Both the position numbers and the translations under genes were made by a program. Positions 1-8,801 of a stretch of 41,124 nt of DNA are shown in pieces. The notes under the pieces are model-generated. The model searched no databases, was not told the DNA's origin, and saw only the letters and a program-made list of their open reading frames with translations. Position 1 is the stretch's first letter; every line of letters begins with the position of its first letter. The stretch comes from Candidatus Aadella gelida. Lineage in GTDB: Bacteria; Omnitrophota; Gorgyraeia; Tantalellales; Tantalellaceae. The DNA lies in the NCBI GenBank assembly GCA_030765205.1, contig JAVCDB010000068.1, positions 1 to 41,124 on the forward strand, in the 5' to 3' direction.

Positions 1-165
1 CTATAGCTACCTTGGTCAAGGTAGATAACATAAATAGTTGGTAGTGAGAAAATAGAAGTTAGAAGATATTGACCTTGGGCAGAGAACACCTCGGGGGACA
101 CCTTTAAACACAAAAAAGGGGACACTTCGTCGAAACCGGGAGATTTCGACACACCTCGGACATTA

Positions 166-185
166 CCTGCCTGCCGGCAGGCAGG
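166..185. repeat. 20-bp perfect palindrome (cctgcctgcc and its complement)
   Basis: The sequence is a perfect inverted repeat with no loop. An 18-base portion (170-187) recurs exactly at 17123-17140 in another intergenic gap. It looks like a dispersed palindromic element of the REP type; no associated transposase gene is in the window. Confidence 0.75.
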
Positions 186-247
186 CGTCCTCGGCGCCTC
201 ACGAATTTGCACACCGTGTTACACCCCCTTGCCATACTTACAGGGGC

Positions 248-279
248 CTTAGCTTCAAAGCAATAGTTTTGAAGCTAAG
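248..279. terminator. 12-bp stem hairpin downstream of guaD
   Basis: The arms 248-259 and 268-279 are perfectly complementary around an 8-nt loop. It lies about 70 bases past the guaD stop on the minus strand. There is no clear U tract on either side, so a role as a terminator is only possible; it may simply be part of the repeat mosaic. Confidence 0.35.
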
Positions 280-347
280 AAACGGTACAAATGATAGAGC
301 ATCAGTCAATATGCTGTTTACTGTTTACGAGTCCCGAGTCACGAGTC

Positions 348-821
348 CTAATAAGTCTGTCTATTGGGAAGGGATGACCATTTTGATAAGAGGTCCTTGC
401 ATTCATCTAACATGAAGCCGGATTCTATCTGAACGGTTAGATCCGACATCTTCTTTAATTTTAAAGCCGGAATCGCAAGCTCGTTAAACCCCAGAGCCAT
501 AACATCTTGTATCCCGCTGCCATAAACAATTTTATCTATTCTAGCCCAATGTATGGCCGAAAAACACATTGGACAGGGTTCGGTCGTAGTGTAAATAGTG
601 CATCTTGAAAGATCGAATTTATCTAGGCTGGATGATGCTCTTGAAATAGCCTGCATCTCGGCATGATGAGTAGAATCCTTATCCTTGAGAACGGAGTTAT
701 GAGCTTTACCTATTATCTCCCCTTCAAATGAAACAACTGCCCCAAACGGCCCTCCGTCACCAGCAAGTATCCCCTCTTCGGCTTCTTTAATAGCTGCTAA
801 CATTAGTTCTTTATCTGTCAT
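348..821 (-). CDS. GuaD-like nucleobase deaminase
   Basis: A 157-residue zinc-dependent deaminase of the cytidine/deoxycytidylate deaminase superfamily. The zinc ligands and catalytic Glu are visible as HAE (about residues 53-55) and PCPMC (about 82-86). The GGPFGAV segment near the N-terminus, the WARIDKIVYG segment and a tyrosine as the very last residue are features of Bacillus-type guanine deaminase. In that enzyme the C-terminal tail closes the active site of the partner subunit. Guanine to xanthine plus ammonia is therefore the best guess. TadA-type tRNA adenosine deaminase is the alternative, but TadA normally lacks this tail. It lies 48 bases downstream of a small lipoprotein gene and is the last gene of the minus-strand run. 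No strong ribosome binding site precedes the start. Confidence 0.75.
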   Translation of the reverse strand: MTDKELMLAAIKEAEEGILAGDGGPFGAVVSFEGEIIGKAHNSVLKDKDSTHHAEMQAISRASSSLDKFDLSRCTIYTTTEPCPMCFSAIHWARIDKIVYGSGIQDVMALGFNELAIPALKLKKMSDLTVQIESGFMLDECKDLLSKWSSLPNRQTY

Positions 822-869
822 AATAGAGCCATTATTCTTTTTGAGTACTTTTAAGTATGTCTTGTGGCA

Positions 870-1061
870 TTATTCCTCCGACAAGTAAACCTCTTCTTCA
901 TATTCCGTATCCGGCTGCTTCTCATCCTCCGCAGCTATGAAGGTCACAGCAGCCACTGCTCCGGCTCCCGCCAAGAACCATGCTGCGGCACATCCTGAAA
1001 CACTTACTACTTGAATCAGTAGTAAGATGCAAACAAGAGAACGTTTAACAATCTTTAACAT
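870..1061 (-). CDS. Small lipoprotein, function unknown
   Basis: A 63-residue protein with a classical lipoprotein signal. It has lysine and arginine at positions 3-7, a hydrophobic stretch at about 8-22, then the lipobox VSGC with Cys24 as the predicted lipidated residue. The mature part is only about 40 residues: an Ala/Gly-rich hydrophobic segment followed by a very acidic tail with many Glu residues. It should be anchored to the inner or outer membrane. A purine-rich ribosome binding site (GGGAAGG) sits 7 bases before the ATG. There is no recognisable domain beyond a resemblance to short Gly/Ala-rich lipoproteins. It lies 94 bases downstream of the GME-fold-like gene. Confidence 0.7.
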   Translation of the reverse strand: MLKIVKRSLVCILLLIQVVSVSGCAAAWFLAGAGAVAAVTFIAAEDEKQPDTEYEEEVYLSEE

Positions 1062-1155
1062 ATTTTACCTTCCCTATTTTTATAAAACATGTAAACTTGT
1101 TTTCCGATACGATTATACCCTCAAAAAGGGTTAAGGGTCAAGTGCTGGGCCCTCA

Positions 1156-1884
1156 TTACCCTTCCCACATCAATATAGTCCCCACATCTAAAAGAGGTAA
1201 TTTCTTGAGTTCTACGCACTTCTTCCCGTGTTTTGCAATAAAATCTCTTATGTCCTGTCCGCATTCGTGCAAATCAAGATCTCCCAGAAACACCACATCC
1301 CCGTCGTTAAATACTCCCGAAGCTCCCCCTAAAAATCCCCCACTCTCTCCGGGAAGAAGAACAGATCCTGGAGATATACGCAAAACGTCTTTCCCTGCGA
1401 CTTTTGCTCGAGTATTTATTCCTTTGTCAGAAGAGATAAGACCGCTATCGCCAACTGTAACAGAAGAGCAGCGGGTATACCCTTGGTTCACATTAATTAG
1501 TTCGAACTTCTTATTTTTCGCATTTTCTGTTATAACGGGATCCGTATAGAGAAGATTATGAAAAAGTGTGCGCCCCAAGGATGCAGCGTTATAGCCTGCC
1601 GTATCAGGATAGCTTTTTCCAGGATCCCTACTCCCAGGAATAAGTTCTATTCCTCCTTCGGTGAAAGATGAAAGATATGTTTCATCGACTAAAGGTGCAT
1701 GTATAATGGTATTAGTGTCCAATTTAAAAAAAAATATATCAGGATGGTGCTCTATAGACGCGTAAGCGTTCCCCTCACGTTTCTTTCTTCCGCTATCAAA
1801 GGGCAATAATCTAACTCCGCGAAATGCGTAACTCAAAGCATCCTTATATTCGCGGGGTAATCTTTTGTCATGTAATATGAACAT
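1156..1884 (-). CDS. GME-fold-like protein (DUF6873-type), function unknown
   Basis: A 242-residue soluble protein with no signal peptide. It resembles a family I know from Clostridia and annotate as DUF6873, described as sharing the fold of guanidino-group modifying enzymes. Features I match are HPDIFFFK (about 48-55), NVNQGYTRCS (about 131-140), SSDKGINTR and the GGFLGGASG segment near residue 187. The conserved Cys and Asp/His positions would fit an amidinotransferase- or dimethylargininase-like pocket, but the substrate is unknown. The gene starts 12 bases after the end of the radical SAM gene, so the two are probably co-transcribed. The family name is from memory and could be wrong; the reading frame itself is secure. 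Confidence 0.6.
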   Translation of the reverse strand: MFILHDKRLPREYKDALSYAFRGVRLLPFDSGRKKREGNAYASIEHHPDIFFFKLDTNTIIHAPLVDETYLSSFTEGGIELIPGSRDPGKSYPDTAGYNAASLGRTLFHNLLYTDPVITENAKNKKFELINVNQGYTRCSSVTVGDSGLISSDKGINTRAKVAGKDVLRISPGSVLLPGESGGFLGGASGVFNDGDVVFLGDLDLHECGQDIRDFIAKHGKKCVELKKLPLLDVGTILMWEG

Positions 1885-1896
1885 ATTTTATTACGA

Positions 1897-2964
1897 TCAT
1901 CTTCGTTTCAGTATTTTTGATAGAATAATAGATCTTTCGACAATCATGGTCTTATTGCCTACCTCAGCCGATAAGGCTCCCTTAGGAACCTTTTCATCTC
2001 TTTCTGTTTGCGCCTTGCCGCATATTGCGGTGATTATGCCTATATTTTCTCTGCCAAAACCGAAAAAGTCAGCCTCATCCCTAGGATTATAACGCAACGT
2101 TATCTCTTTATTTTTTGAATGCATGCTACCTTTAATATATTCCAACAAAAAATAAAAGATGCGGCTTTCAGCCTTTGATCTAAAAGCTTCATGAAAGGGA
2201 CCTGCCAGCATCCCTTCCCCGGACAAAAGGTCTACTGAAGCATGCAGCCCGCATCTTATGACTTTTATCCCTTCAGAACTAAAATACAGTATCAATTTAG
2301 CCGAACGCTCAACGGCTTCCGCCTCATCAAGAGGAACATATTTTGTTTGATGCCACCTGTCAGCTAATTCTGTATTTTTTATAACAAGGGTGGGATATAT
2401 ACGTACTTCTTCTGCCCCAAGATCTTTTGCAGCTCTAGCAGTTAAATATTCTGCTTCCCAGTCACTTGACGGCAGTCCTAGCATCATCTGGTGCCCAAGA
2501 ATAAATCCATATTCCTTTATCAGACTCGAGGCATTTTTAACGTCTCCGGAAGTATATCCTCTTCTAGAATCCTTAAGCACTTTATCCGATATTGATTGGA
2601 CTCCAAGTTCGATACATCTTACCCCTAGATCTTTGAGCATGCGCAACGTTTCCGCGTCTATGAAGTCCGGTCTAGTAGAGAGGCGTACCCCTTTTATCTG
2701 GCCGCTTTTTATATATTTCTGCACAGGATCAAGAAAAGCTATCTGCTCCTCTTTTTTTAATCCCGTAAACGTTCCTCCGAAAAACCCAACATCAACCTCC
2801 GCATCTTGCGAAGACACTGTTGAGAGGTATTTATCGATCTTTTTCGGGACTTTATCCGGAGTCACGTTTTCTTCTCCGGTAATACTATTCTGATCACAAA
2901 AAATGCATTTAAAAGGACACCCTTTATGAAGAACGAAAAATGGAATTGTATAATGTTTTGTCAT
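1897..2964 (-). CDS. Radical SAM protein, Elp3-like family
   Basis: A 355-residue radical SAM enzyme. The [4Fe-4S] ligands are in CPFKCIFC (about residues 16-23), with C-x3-C-x2-C spacing. They are followed by a strand ending in GFFGGTFTG, the usual SAM-binding GGE-like position. Later come LSTRPDFID and ELGVQSISD, typical of the HemN/Elp3-like branch. The C-terminal third keeps the fold of the short Clostridium-type Elp3-like proteins rather than HemN's substrate region. No acetyltransferase domain is attached, so this is not a full Elp3 and its substrate is unknown. It follows maf by 34 bases, with a small hairpin in the gap, and lies 12 bases before the GME-fold-like gene. Confidence 0.8.
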   Translation of the reverse strand: MTKHYTIPFFVLHKGCPFKCIFCDQNSITGEENVTPDKVPKKIDKYLSTVSSQDAEVDVGFFGGTFTGLKKEEQIAFLDPVQKYIKSGQIKGVRLSTRPDFIDAETLRMLKDLGVRCIELGVQSISDKVLKDSRRGYTSGDVKNASSLIKEYGFILGHQMMLGLPSSDWEAEYLTARAAKDLGAEEVRIYPTLVIKNTELADRWHQTKYVPLDEAEAVERSAKLILYFSSEGIKVIRCGLHASVDLLSGEGMLAGPFHEAFRSKAESRIFYFLLEYIKGSMHSKNKEITLRYNPRDEADFFGFGRENIGIITAICGKAQTERDEKVPKGALSAEVGNKTMIVERSIILSKILKRR

Positions 2965-2978
2965 GATCTGTGAAAGGT

Positions 2979-3001
2979 TAATTAGGCAACGCCCCTAATT
3001 A
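2979..3001. terminator. Small hairpin between maf and the radical SAM gene
   Basis: Eight-base arms (2979-2986 and 2994-3001) pair perfectly around a 7-nt loop, and one arm includes the maf stop codon. The taattagg/cctaatta arms resemble the ttaattgg/ccaattaa inverted repeat at 35829-35897. With no U tract it is more likely a repeat relic or mRNA-processing hairpin than a terminator. Confidence 0.4.
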
Positions 3002-3592
3002 CTGCACTTTTTCTATCTTACAATAATTCAATAGGTTTTCACCCACTTGCTGAAATAGTTCTTTCAGTTTTATCATGGGAAGGCCTAGTATATTGAAATA
3101 TGATCCTTGGATATTATCAAATATTAACGCTCCCGCACCTTCCACGGAAAACCCTCCAGCTTTGTCATACGGCCCGAGTAGACTGAAGACCTTTTCAATG
3201 CTTTCTTTTTCAAGATGCGATACTTTTAATAAACTTTTCTCAGCGCCCACAGCTTTATTCTTGCCGTTTATAACGCATACTCCCGTATAAATCTCAAGGT
3301 CGCTACCTGAGAAACCTCCAAGCATTCTTCTGGCATCTTCTTCATCTTCGGGTTTTCCGATGATACCCTTTCCGTGCATTACCAATGTATCGGCACCTAT
3401 CACGATCCAGTCTTCTCCGGGTTCAATGGACTCGGTTTTTCTTTCGGCATTTATCCTTACAATATCAGTAATATCCCTGTTTTTATCCTCAATCTCTTCC
3501 ACTTTGGATATCATAACCTGATGCGCTATCCCGCATTCAGAGAGTATTCTCGACCTTCTTTCTGATGCCGATGCTAATATTATTTTCTTCAT
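2999..3592 (-). CDS. maf: Maf family nucleotide pyrophosphatase
   Basis: A 197-residue Maf protein of normal length. The family removes pyrophosphate from non-canonical or pyrimidine nucleoside triphosphates, and some members affect septum formation. The N-terminal ILASASERRSRIL motif and the central DWIVIGADTLV with the catalytic Asp are present. GKPEDEEDARRML and the later YDKAGGFSVEG segment complete the family pattern. It is cytoplasmic. It sits between dusB (18 bases upstream) and the radical SAM gene in a run of housekeeping genes. The dTTP/UTP versus m7GTP substrate class cannot be fixed by eye. Confidence 0.93.
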   Translation of the reverse strand: MKKIILASASERRSRILSECGIAHQVMISKVEEIEDKNRDITDIVRINAERKTESIEPGEDWIVIGADTLVMHGKGIIGKPEDEEDARRMLGGFSGSDLEIYTGVCVINGKNKAVGAEKSLLKVSHLEKESIEKVFSLLGPYDKAGGFSVEGAGALIFDNIQGSYFNILGLPMIKLKELFQQVGENLLNYCKIEKVQ

Positions 3593-3610
3593 TCTCTTCT
3601 CCTTAAGTTA

Positions 3611-4603
3611 TTACTGGATCACTAGTCTTCTTTCTTCCACAAATATCTTTTTCAAAAACTTCTTAAATTTTCCTGAGCCTTCGATCTTTTGATATTCTTT
3701 CATAACCTCGTTCTTGTTCTTATTCTTTCCAAAGTACCACATAAGATGTTTATACATTCTCCTTTTAGCCACATTATCTCCATAAAGATCCGCATACAAC
3801 AAGTAATGTTCAAATATTATTTCTTTGATCTTTTTAAACGGCGGCGGGTAGATATTTTCTTGTCCTTCGAAATATCTACTAATCTCATCGAATATCCAGG
3901 GACGCCCAAGGGCGCCTCTTGCAACAAAAATTGCATCGCATCCTGTCAGACCGAAAACATCTTCAACGTCTTCCGCACTGAAGATATTACCGCTAGCTAT
4001 GACCGGTATCTTTACTGACCTTTTTATCTTTTTTGTTAGTTCATGGTCGGCCTTCCCCTTGTACATCTGGTTCTGCGTGCGGGGATGTATTCCAATAGCA
4101 CTCGCGCCGACATCTTCTAAAACTTTTGCTACTTCTACGCAATTGATACTTTTTTCGTCCCATCCGCTCCTTATCTTCACCGTAATGTGTACGTTGAGGT
4201 TTTCAACCAGCATGCTGACTATCTTGGCTAATTTTTTAACATCTTTCATGAGGGCCGATCCTTTTCCGCATTTTACGACTTTTCTGGCCGGACAACCCGC
4301 ATTGATATCTATTAATTTAAACCCCTTATCTTCACACATTTTGCCCACATGAAGAAACTTCTCCGCATCCTCTCCCACAAGCTGTATTCCTGAAAGGTTG
4401 TCTCCGGGAACTGTATCCATCATAGAAAAAGTCCTTCTGTTGTTATGCAGCAGGCCGTTGATATCTATCATTTCGGTAAAAGCAAACTCGCAACCGAACT
4501 TTTTAGTCATCAACCTGAAAGGAATATCCGTTATCCCGGACATGGGAGCTAAAATAATGCGTTTCTTTTTGAGCGTTTCTATAGGATCATCGCATGCGAG
4601 CAT
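3611..4603 (-). CDS. dusB: tRNA dihydrouridine synthase (DusB-type)
   Basis: A flavin-dependent tRNA dihydrouridine synthase, which reduces uridine in the D-loop of tRNA. ILAPMSGITDIPFR opens the TIM barrel, and Cys104 in DINAGCPARKVV is the catalytic cysteine. KIRSGW and the IGIHPRTQNQMYKG tRNA/phosphate segment follow, then VIASGNI and ARGALGRPW for FMN binding. The C-terminal helical tRNA-binding domain is present. I prefer the ATG at 4603, which has AAAGGA 8 bases upstream and gives 330 residues. The ATG at 4645 adds 14 residues and has no good ribosome binding site. It lies between the antiporter gene and maf. Confidence 0.92.
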   Translation of the reverse strand: MLACDDPIETLKKKRIILAPMSGITDIPFRLMTKKFGCEFAFTEMIDINGLLHNNRRTFSMMDTVPGDNLSGIQLVGEDAEKFLHVGKMCEDKGFKLIDINAGCPARKVVKCGKGSALMKDVKKLAKIVSMLVENLNVHITVKIRSGWDEKSINCVEVAKVLEDVGASAIGIHPRTQNQMYKGKADHELTKKIKRSVKIPVIASGNIFSAEDVEDVFGLTGCDAIFVARGALGRPWIFDEISRYFEGQENIYPPPFKKIKEIIFEHYLLYADLYGDNVAKRRMYKHLMWYFGKNKNKNEVMKEYQKIEGSGKFKKFLKKIFVEERRLVIQ

Positions 4604-4696
4604 GCAATCGTTCCTTTCGGGAGGACTAGAAGTAAACTTATTCATTGTTATATTTAGGATTCCTGACTCTCTTGGACTTTTCCTGAGGTATTTTTG

Positions 4697-6334
4697 TCAG
4701 ACAGCTAATCCACCCTGGCGCATCAACACTTCCTTGGTCAAATAATCTTTCACTTTCCTGTATTCAAGTTGACCGACCAGTTTGGTGGATCCTTTCTTTT
4801 CAAGGACCGGAATATAATCCACTCCTTCTTGTTTAAATATATCTATAGCGGTTCTCAGGTCTTGCGTGGCATAAACAACAGTGTCTACATTTTTCACTAA
4901 GTCACCCGCAAGAACCAGAGTGTCCATCTGTTCTTCATGGAAAGTATCTCTCATTTCACCCAGCGAAATTATACCTACAAACTCTCCCGCCATGCTTACA
5001 ACCGGGAAATTATAAGATTCACTATTCTTCATGATGTCAATTATCTGATGCAGATTATTATTTTCCTTAATGAGAAAGAAATCCTCTCCCATTACATCAC
5101 TTATCATATTAGAATCAATTATATCTTCTTCCGTTACGTTTCTGTTTACTTCGTCGGCTTTTTTAATCCCGTATTTTATCATTGTGGGCGCTATAAGCTG
5201 CAGGATAAATGTTGTAGCCGTGATGATACTAAGAATCAGTATCCCGGCTTTTCCGGCCTCTCCCCCAATAATGGTAAACATATTGAAAACGGCAATAGAC
5301 AATCCCACAGCTACCCCGGCCTGGTCAAAAAGACAAAAACCGAGATATTTGGTCACAGTACTTTCGGCATTAGATATTTTTCCTCCGATGTATGCACCCG
5401 CCAGCTTACCCACACTGCGGCTTATGATATAAACTATTGCCAAGAGGAATACTCCCCCTTTTGCCAGTATCGTAGCATCAAGTCTCGCGCCTACAAGAAC
5501 AAAGAAAAGTATAAATATCGGCGGACTAAACTTCTTTATAACGTCGAACATTTCCCTGTTATCCTTTGGCTGGAGATTAGAAACAACCCCGCCTAAGGTC
5601 ATTGAAGCAAGAATTGGATCTACCTTGAAATATAATGCAATGCCAACCACCAAAATTATCGTCCCCAAAGCGAACGGCAATATCCGGTCCCTATCTCTAG
5701 CTTTAAAAGATATTTTATGCAGTGCGTATCCTGCAGCCGCTCCCACACCCACCGACACCGCTATCTGTGACAAGGGAATAGCTATAGTTCTGATTATGGA
5801 AGGTGTGTCATGGAGTATAAGTGACCTCGCAAAAACACTGGCAAATCCGTATATAAGAAGCGCCAATGCATCATCCAGAGCAACTATAGAAAGGGTTGTC
5901 GTGGTCACAGGACCACGTGCTTTATACTCACCTAGAACGCTGTACGTAGCGGCGGGCGCCGTAGCCGAAGCAAGTGCTCCAAGAATAAGCCCCATATACA
6001 GCTTCCCCGTGAGGAGCATTGTGGCACCGCCAACGAGTACAAACGTAAGAAAAGATTCACAAAAGAGTATAGTATAGATCGATTTGCTGTAACGCCTGAA
6101 CTTGTCCAATCTGATTTCTGATCCTATCATGAAGCCTATGATCCCTAAAGCCAGATTCAATAAAGGCTCAAAGGAATCCATCATCTCTCCGCGCAAAAAC
6201 CCATTAAAAGTCTTACCTAACAGTAGACCCGTTATGATATATCCCGTAATCTGCGGCAGATTGAGTCTCTTGAATATCCGGCCGCTGACCGACCCGAGAA
6301 GTATTATAAGTCCTATTACAAGAAGCATGTTCAT
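4697..6334 (-). CDS. CPA2-type cation:proton antiporter with C-terminal CBS pair
   Basis: A 545-residue membrane protein. The first roughly 390 residues hold about a dozen hydrophobic segments with the NhaA/KefB-like features PQITGYIITGLLLG and LALGIIGFMIGSEI. The helix with ATAPAATYSVLGE and VALDDALALLIYG carries the Asp-containing transport signature. After a short linker, the last 140 residues form two CBS-like repeats (VVSMAGEFVGIISLGEM and IPVLEKKGSTKLVGQLEY), which usually sense adenine nucleotides. It probably exchanges Na+ or K+ for protons across the inner membrane, gated by the CBS module. It starts 3 bases after the Lon-type protease gene ends, so the two are very likely co-translated or co-transcribed. 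The exact ion is not determinable. Confidence 0.88.
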   Translation of the reverse strand: MNMLLVIGLIILLGSVSGRIFKRLNLPQITGYIITGLLLGKTFNGFLRGEMMDSFEPLLNLALGIIGFMIGSEIRLDKFRRYSKSIYTILFCESFLTFVLVGGATMLLTGKLYMGLILGALASATAPAATYSVLGEYKARGPVTTTTLSIVALDDALALLIYGFASVFARSLILHDTPSIIRTIAIPLSQIAVSVGVGAAAGYALHKISFKARDRDRILPFALGTIILVVGIALYFKVDPILASMTLGGVVSNLQPKDNREMFDVIKKFSPPIFILFFVLVGARLDATILAKGGVFLLAIVYIISRSVGKLAGAYIGGKISNAESTVTKYLGFCLFDQAGVAVGLSIAVFNMFTIIGGEAGKAGILILSIITATTFILQLIAPTMIKYGIKKADEVNRNVTEEDIIDSNMISDVMGEDFFLIKENNNLHQIIDIMKNSESYNFPVVSMAGEFVGIISLGEMRDTFHEEQMDTLVLAGDLVKNVDTVVYATQDLRTAIDIFKQEGVDYIPVLEKKGSTKLVGQLEYRKVKDYLTKEVLMRQGGLAV

Positions 6335-6337
6335 AAT

Positions 6338-8785
6338 TTAAAGCGTCTTTTTACTCTTTCCTTTAACTTTACTTTTGGTCTTTTTTTTCTTCGCATCTTC
6401 TTTGTTTCCAAGATTCGTGAAATTATCGGAATATTCCTTAAGTTTTTTATCCACCAAATAATTGATCGTACCTTTAGGATACTGTCCTTTGCTGTTTTTC
6501 TTACCGGCCTTCTTCCCAGTCAATACCTCTATTCCTTCATCTATCGTGGAAACAGACCATATATGGAACTTTTTCTTTTTCACAGCTTCTACAACTTCAT
6601 CTTTAAGCATTAGATGTCTCACGTTTATCTCGGGTATCATCACGCCTTGTTCCCCCGAAAGACCCTTGGCTTTACATACATGGTAAAACCCTTCAATTTT
6701 TTCATTCACTCCTCCTATAGGCTGCACCTGACCATGCTGGTTCATCGACCCGGTAACGGCTATATTCTGTTTTATGGGCACTCCAGATAGAGATGACATA
6801 AGACAATATGCTTCGGTACTGGAAGCTGAATCACCATCAACCCCGTCATATGATTGTTCAAAACAGATACTGGCATTAAGACTTAAAGGCCTATCCTGCG
6901 CGAACTTTTCCCCAAAATAACCGGAAAGGATCATTACGCCTTTCGAATGTATATTCCCGCCCATCTTCACTTGTCTCTCTATATCCACAAAACCGTTTTT
7001 GCCCATGTAGGTCCGCGCGGTTATCCTGGACGGCTTACCGAACATATATTCACCCATATCTATTACAGCAAGTCCATTGACCTGCCCCATAACCTTACCT
7101 TTCGTATCTATCAGGATTATATTGTCATCTATCAGTTCTTCTATTTTATCCTCTATTAGATTTGATCTGTAAACCTTCTCATGCAGAGCTTTTTCAACAT
7201 GGTGGACATCAACATATTCATCATTATCTTTACCTGCCCAATAATCGGCTTCTCTTAAAACATCGGCTATACGCATGAATCTTGCGCTTAGTTTATCTTT
7301 GTCTTCAGTAAGCCTGGATCCATACTCAATTATTTTAGCTACAGCTTTCCGATCAAAATGCCTGAGCGCTTCTTCTTCGCATCTTACTTTGATGAATGCG
7401 GCATATTTTTTCATTTTTTCTTCGTCACGATCCATTTCCACATCAAAATCAGCCTTTACCTTGAACATTTTACGAAAATCCTCATCATATCTGTAAAGCA
7501 TCTGATATAACCACGGTGGTCCGATCATTATTATTTTTATGTCACATGGTATAGGACTGGGTTTTAGGCTGGTCGTACTTATAAGTCTGAACTGTTCATT
7601 AATATCTTCCACCTTGATCTCTTTATTACGAACAACTCTTTTGAGCGCTTCCCATGCCATAAAACTGTTCAATACATCCATGGCCTGCAAGATCAAATAA
7701 CCCCCATTAGCTTTATGCAAAGCTCCCGGAGCCACCATAGTAAAATCCGTGGACATCGATCCGAATTGAGAGACATATTCAATTCTCCCCAAAAGATTAT
7801 AGTAAGTAGGATTTGGTTCCTGTATCACGGTAGCGCCTTTAGAATGGCGATGATCCATCAGCAAGTTTACCTGATACTTTTTGAAATTATCTTTTTTTGG
7901 AGCCCCTTTCATCCCGAATAAGGACGCCTGAGGATCCTCCCCTTCTTCTTTAAAATCATCAATGTTGTCGACTATGTCGTCCTGAACATGATTAAGATAT
8001 TCCAGGGTATTCTCGAATTCCCTATACTTGAACCTAAGTTCGTCTATGGTGTGTTTAACTGAAAAAAGAGCGACTTCTCTCTCCAGTTCCTTAAGTCTTG
8101 CTTTTGCGCTCTTTTCCATCATGCGAACTTCACCAAGCACCTGTTCTATCTTTACATGCAAATCACTTTTCTTTTTCTCTATTTTCTCCTTTTTACTGTC
8201 TGGAAGCTTCTCAAACTCTTCCGCCTTCATAGGATCGTCCCCGCTGCGCGGCACAAGAATAACTCCGGTGGCAGACTGCTTGAGAACAAAACCTTCTTCA
8301 AAAGCCTTGTCCTCTATCTCCTCCAAAGTGCTGTCCCTTTTATCCTTATACTCTTTGAGCAGAGCCTGTTTGCGTATTTCGTAATCATCGCTTTCAAAAG
8401 ACTTAGGTATTTCCAGTTTGAGGTCATCTATAAGCTCTTCCATATCTTTCTTGAACATTATGCCCCGGCCTGCCGGCATACTCATGGATATAGGTTCATC
8501 CTCGTTAATAAAGTTGTACACATAAAGCCAATCATCAGGAGTTTTTTGCTTCGCCGCGATCTCGTTCACTGCTTTAATAACCTGGGTATTCCTGCCTGTA
8601 CCCGCAGCTCCGCATACGAAAATATTAAACCCATCGGCTTTTACATTTAGACCAAAATCTATGGCGGTTACACCTCTTTCCTGATGAAGAGGTTCGTGCT
8701 CAAAAACATAGTCTTCTGTGGTCTTAAACTTAAATACTGACGGATCACATGCTTTTTTCAGATCACTAGAATTCAATTTCCTCAT
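6338..8785 (-). CDS. Lon-family ATP-dependent protease (COG1067 type)
   Basis: A Lon-related protease with an unusual AAA domain. I use the ATG at 8785 because GGGAGG lies 8 bases upstream; the longer frame from 8875 has no such site. This gives 815 residues. FVCGAAGTGRNT is the P-loop near the N-terminus, with Arg where classical Lon has Lys, as I recall for this subfamily. A long coiled coil of Lys/Glu-rich helices is inserted after it. The C-terminal protease domain carries DGDSAS, with catalytic Ser near 653, and GGVNEKIEG, with the partner Lys near 696. The end is a very basic Lys-rich tail. It degrades cytoplasmic proteins. It follows a small membrane protein gene by 16 bases and precedes the antiporter gene. 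Confidence 0.9.
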   Translation of the reverse strand: MRKLNSSDLKKACDPSVFKFKTTEDYVFEHEPLHQERGVTAIDFGLNVKADGFNIFVCGAAGTGRNTQVIKAVNEIAAKQKTPDDWLYVYNFINEDEPISMSMPAGRGIMFKKDMEELIDDLKLEIPKSFESDDYEIRKQALLKEYKDKRDSTLEEIEDKAFEEGFVLKQSATGVILVPRSGDDPMKAEEFEKLPDSKKEKIEKKKSDLHVKIEQVLGEVRMMEKSAKARLKELEREVALFSVKHTIDELRFKYREFENTLEYLNHVQDDIVDNIDDFKEEGEDPQASLFGMKGAPKKDNFKKYQVNLLMDHRHSKGATVIQEPNPTYYNLLGRIEYVSQFGSMSTDFTMVAPGALHKANGGYLILQAMDVLNSFMAWEALKRVVRNKEIKVEDINEQFRLISTTSLKPSPIPCDIKIIMIGPPWLYQMLYRYDEDFRKMFKVKADFDVEMDRDEEKMKKYAAFIKVRCEEEALRHFDRKAVAKIIEYGSRLTEDKDKLSARFMRIADVLREADYWAGKDNDEYVDVHHVEKALHEKVYRSNLIEDKIEELIDDNIILIDTKGKVMGQVNGLAVIDMGEYMFGKPSRITARTYMGKNGFVDIERQVKMGGNIHSKGVMILSGYFGEKFAQDRPLSLNASICFEQSYDGVDGDSASSTEAYCLMSSLSGVPIKQNIAVTGSMNQHGQVQPIGGVNEKIEGFYHVCKAKGLSGEQGVMIPEINVRHLMLKDEVVEAVKKKKFHIWSVSTIDEGIEVLTGKKAGKKNSKGQYPKGTINYLVDKKLKEYSDNFTNLGNKEDAKKKKTKSKVKGKSKKTL

Positions 8786-8801
8786 TTTGTATGCCTCCCA
8801 A

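Larger units (their letters stand above)
1..347. repeat. Intergenic repeat mosaic downstream of guaD
   Basis: No credible gene is visible in these 347 bases. In order they hold an 8-bp hairpin at 8-25, short-word repeats that match 17240-17275 in reverse complement (33-66), repeat module A (95-127), a 7-bp hairpin (129-150), a 20-bp perfect palindrome (166-185), module B (197-210), a block related to 36526-36556, a 12-bp hairpin (248-279), module C (281-292) and degenerate words of the type gagtccc/gagtcac near 328-348. Modules A, B and C recur in the same order, inverted, at 31245-31306. Confidence 0.75.

Noticed and set aside
4937-5596. 219-residue open frame on the plus strand
   Set aside because: It is antisense to the antiporter gene, whose frame is well supported. 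The translation is rich in Tyr, Arg and Ile with no recognisable motif.
8156-8650. 164-residue open frame on the plus strand
   Set aside because: It is a shadow of the Lon-type protease gene on the other strand and shows no domain.
6338-8785. Arg in place of the P-loop Lys in the Lon-type protease (GAAGTGRNT)
   Set aside because: As I recall, the GTGR form is usual for this COG1067 subfamily, so I do not count it as a defect.
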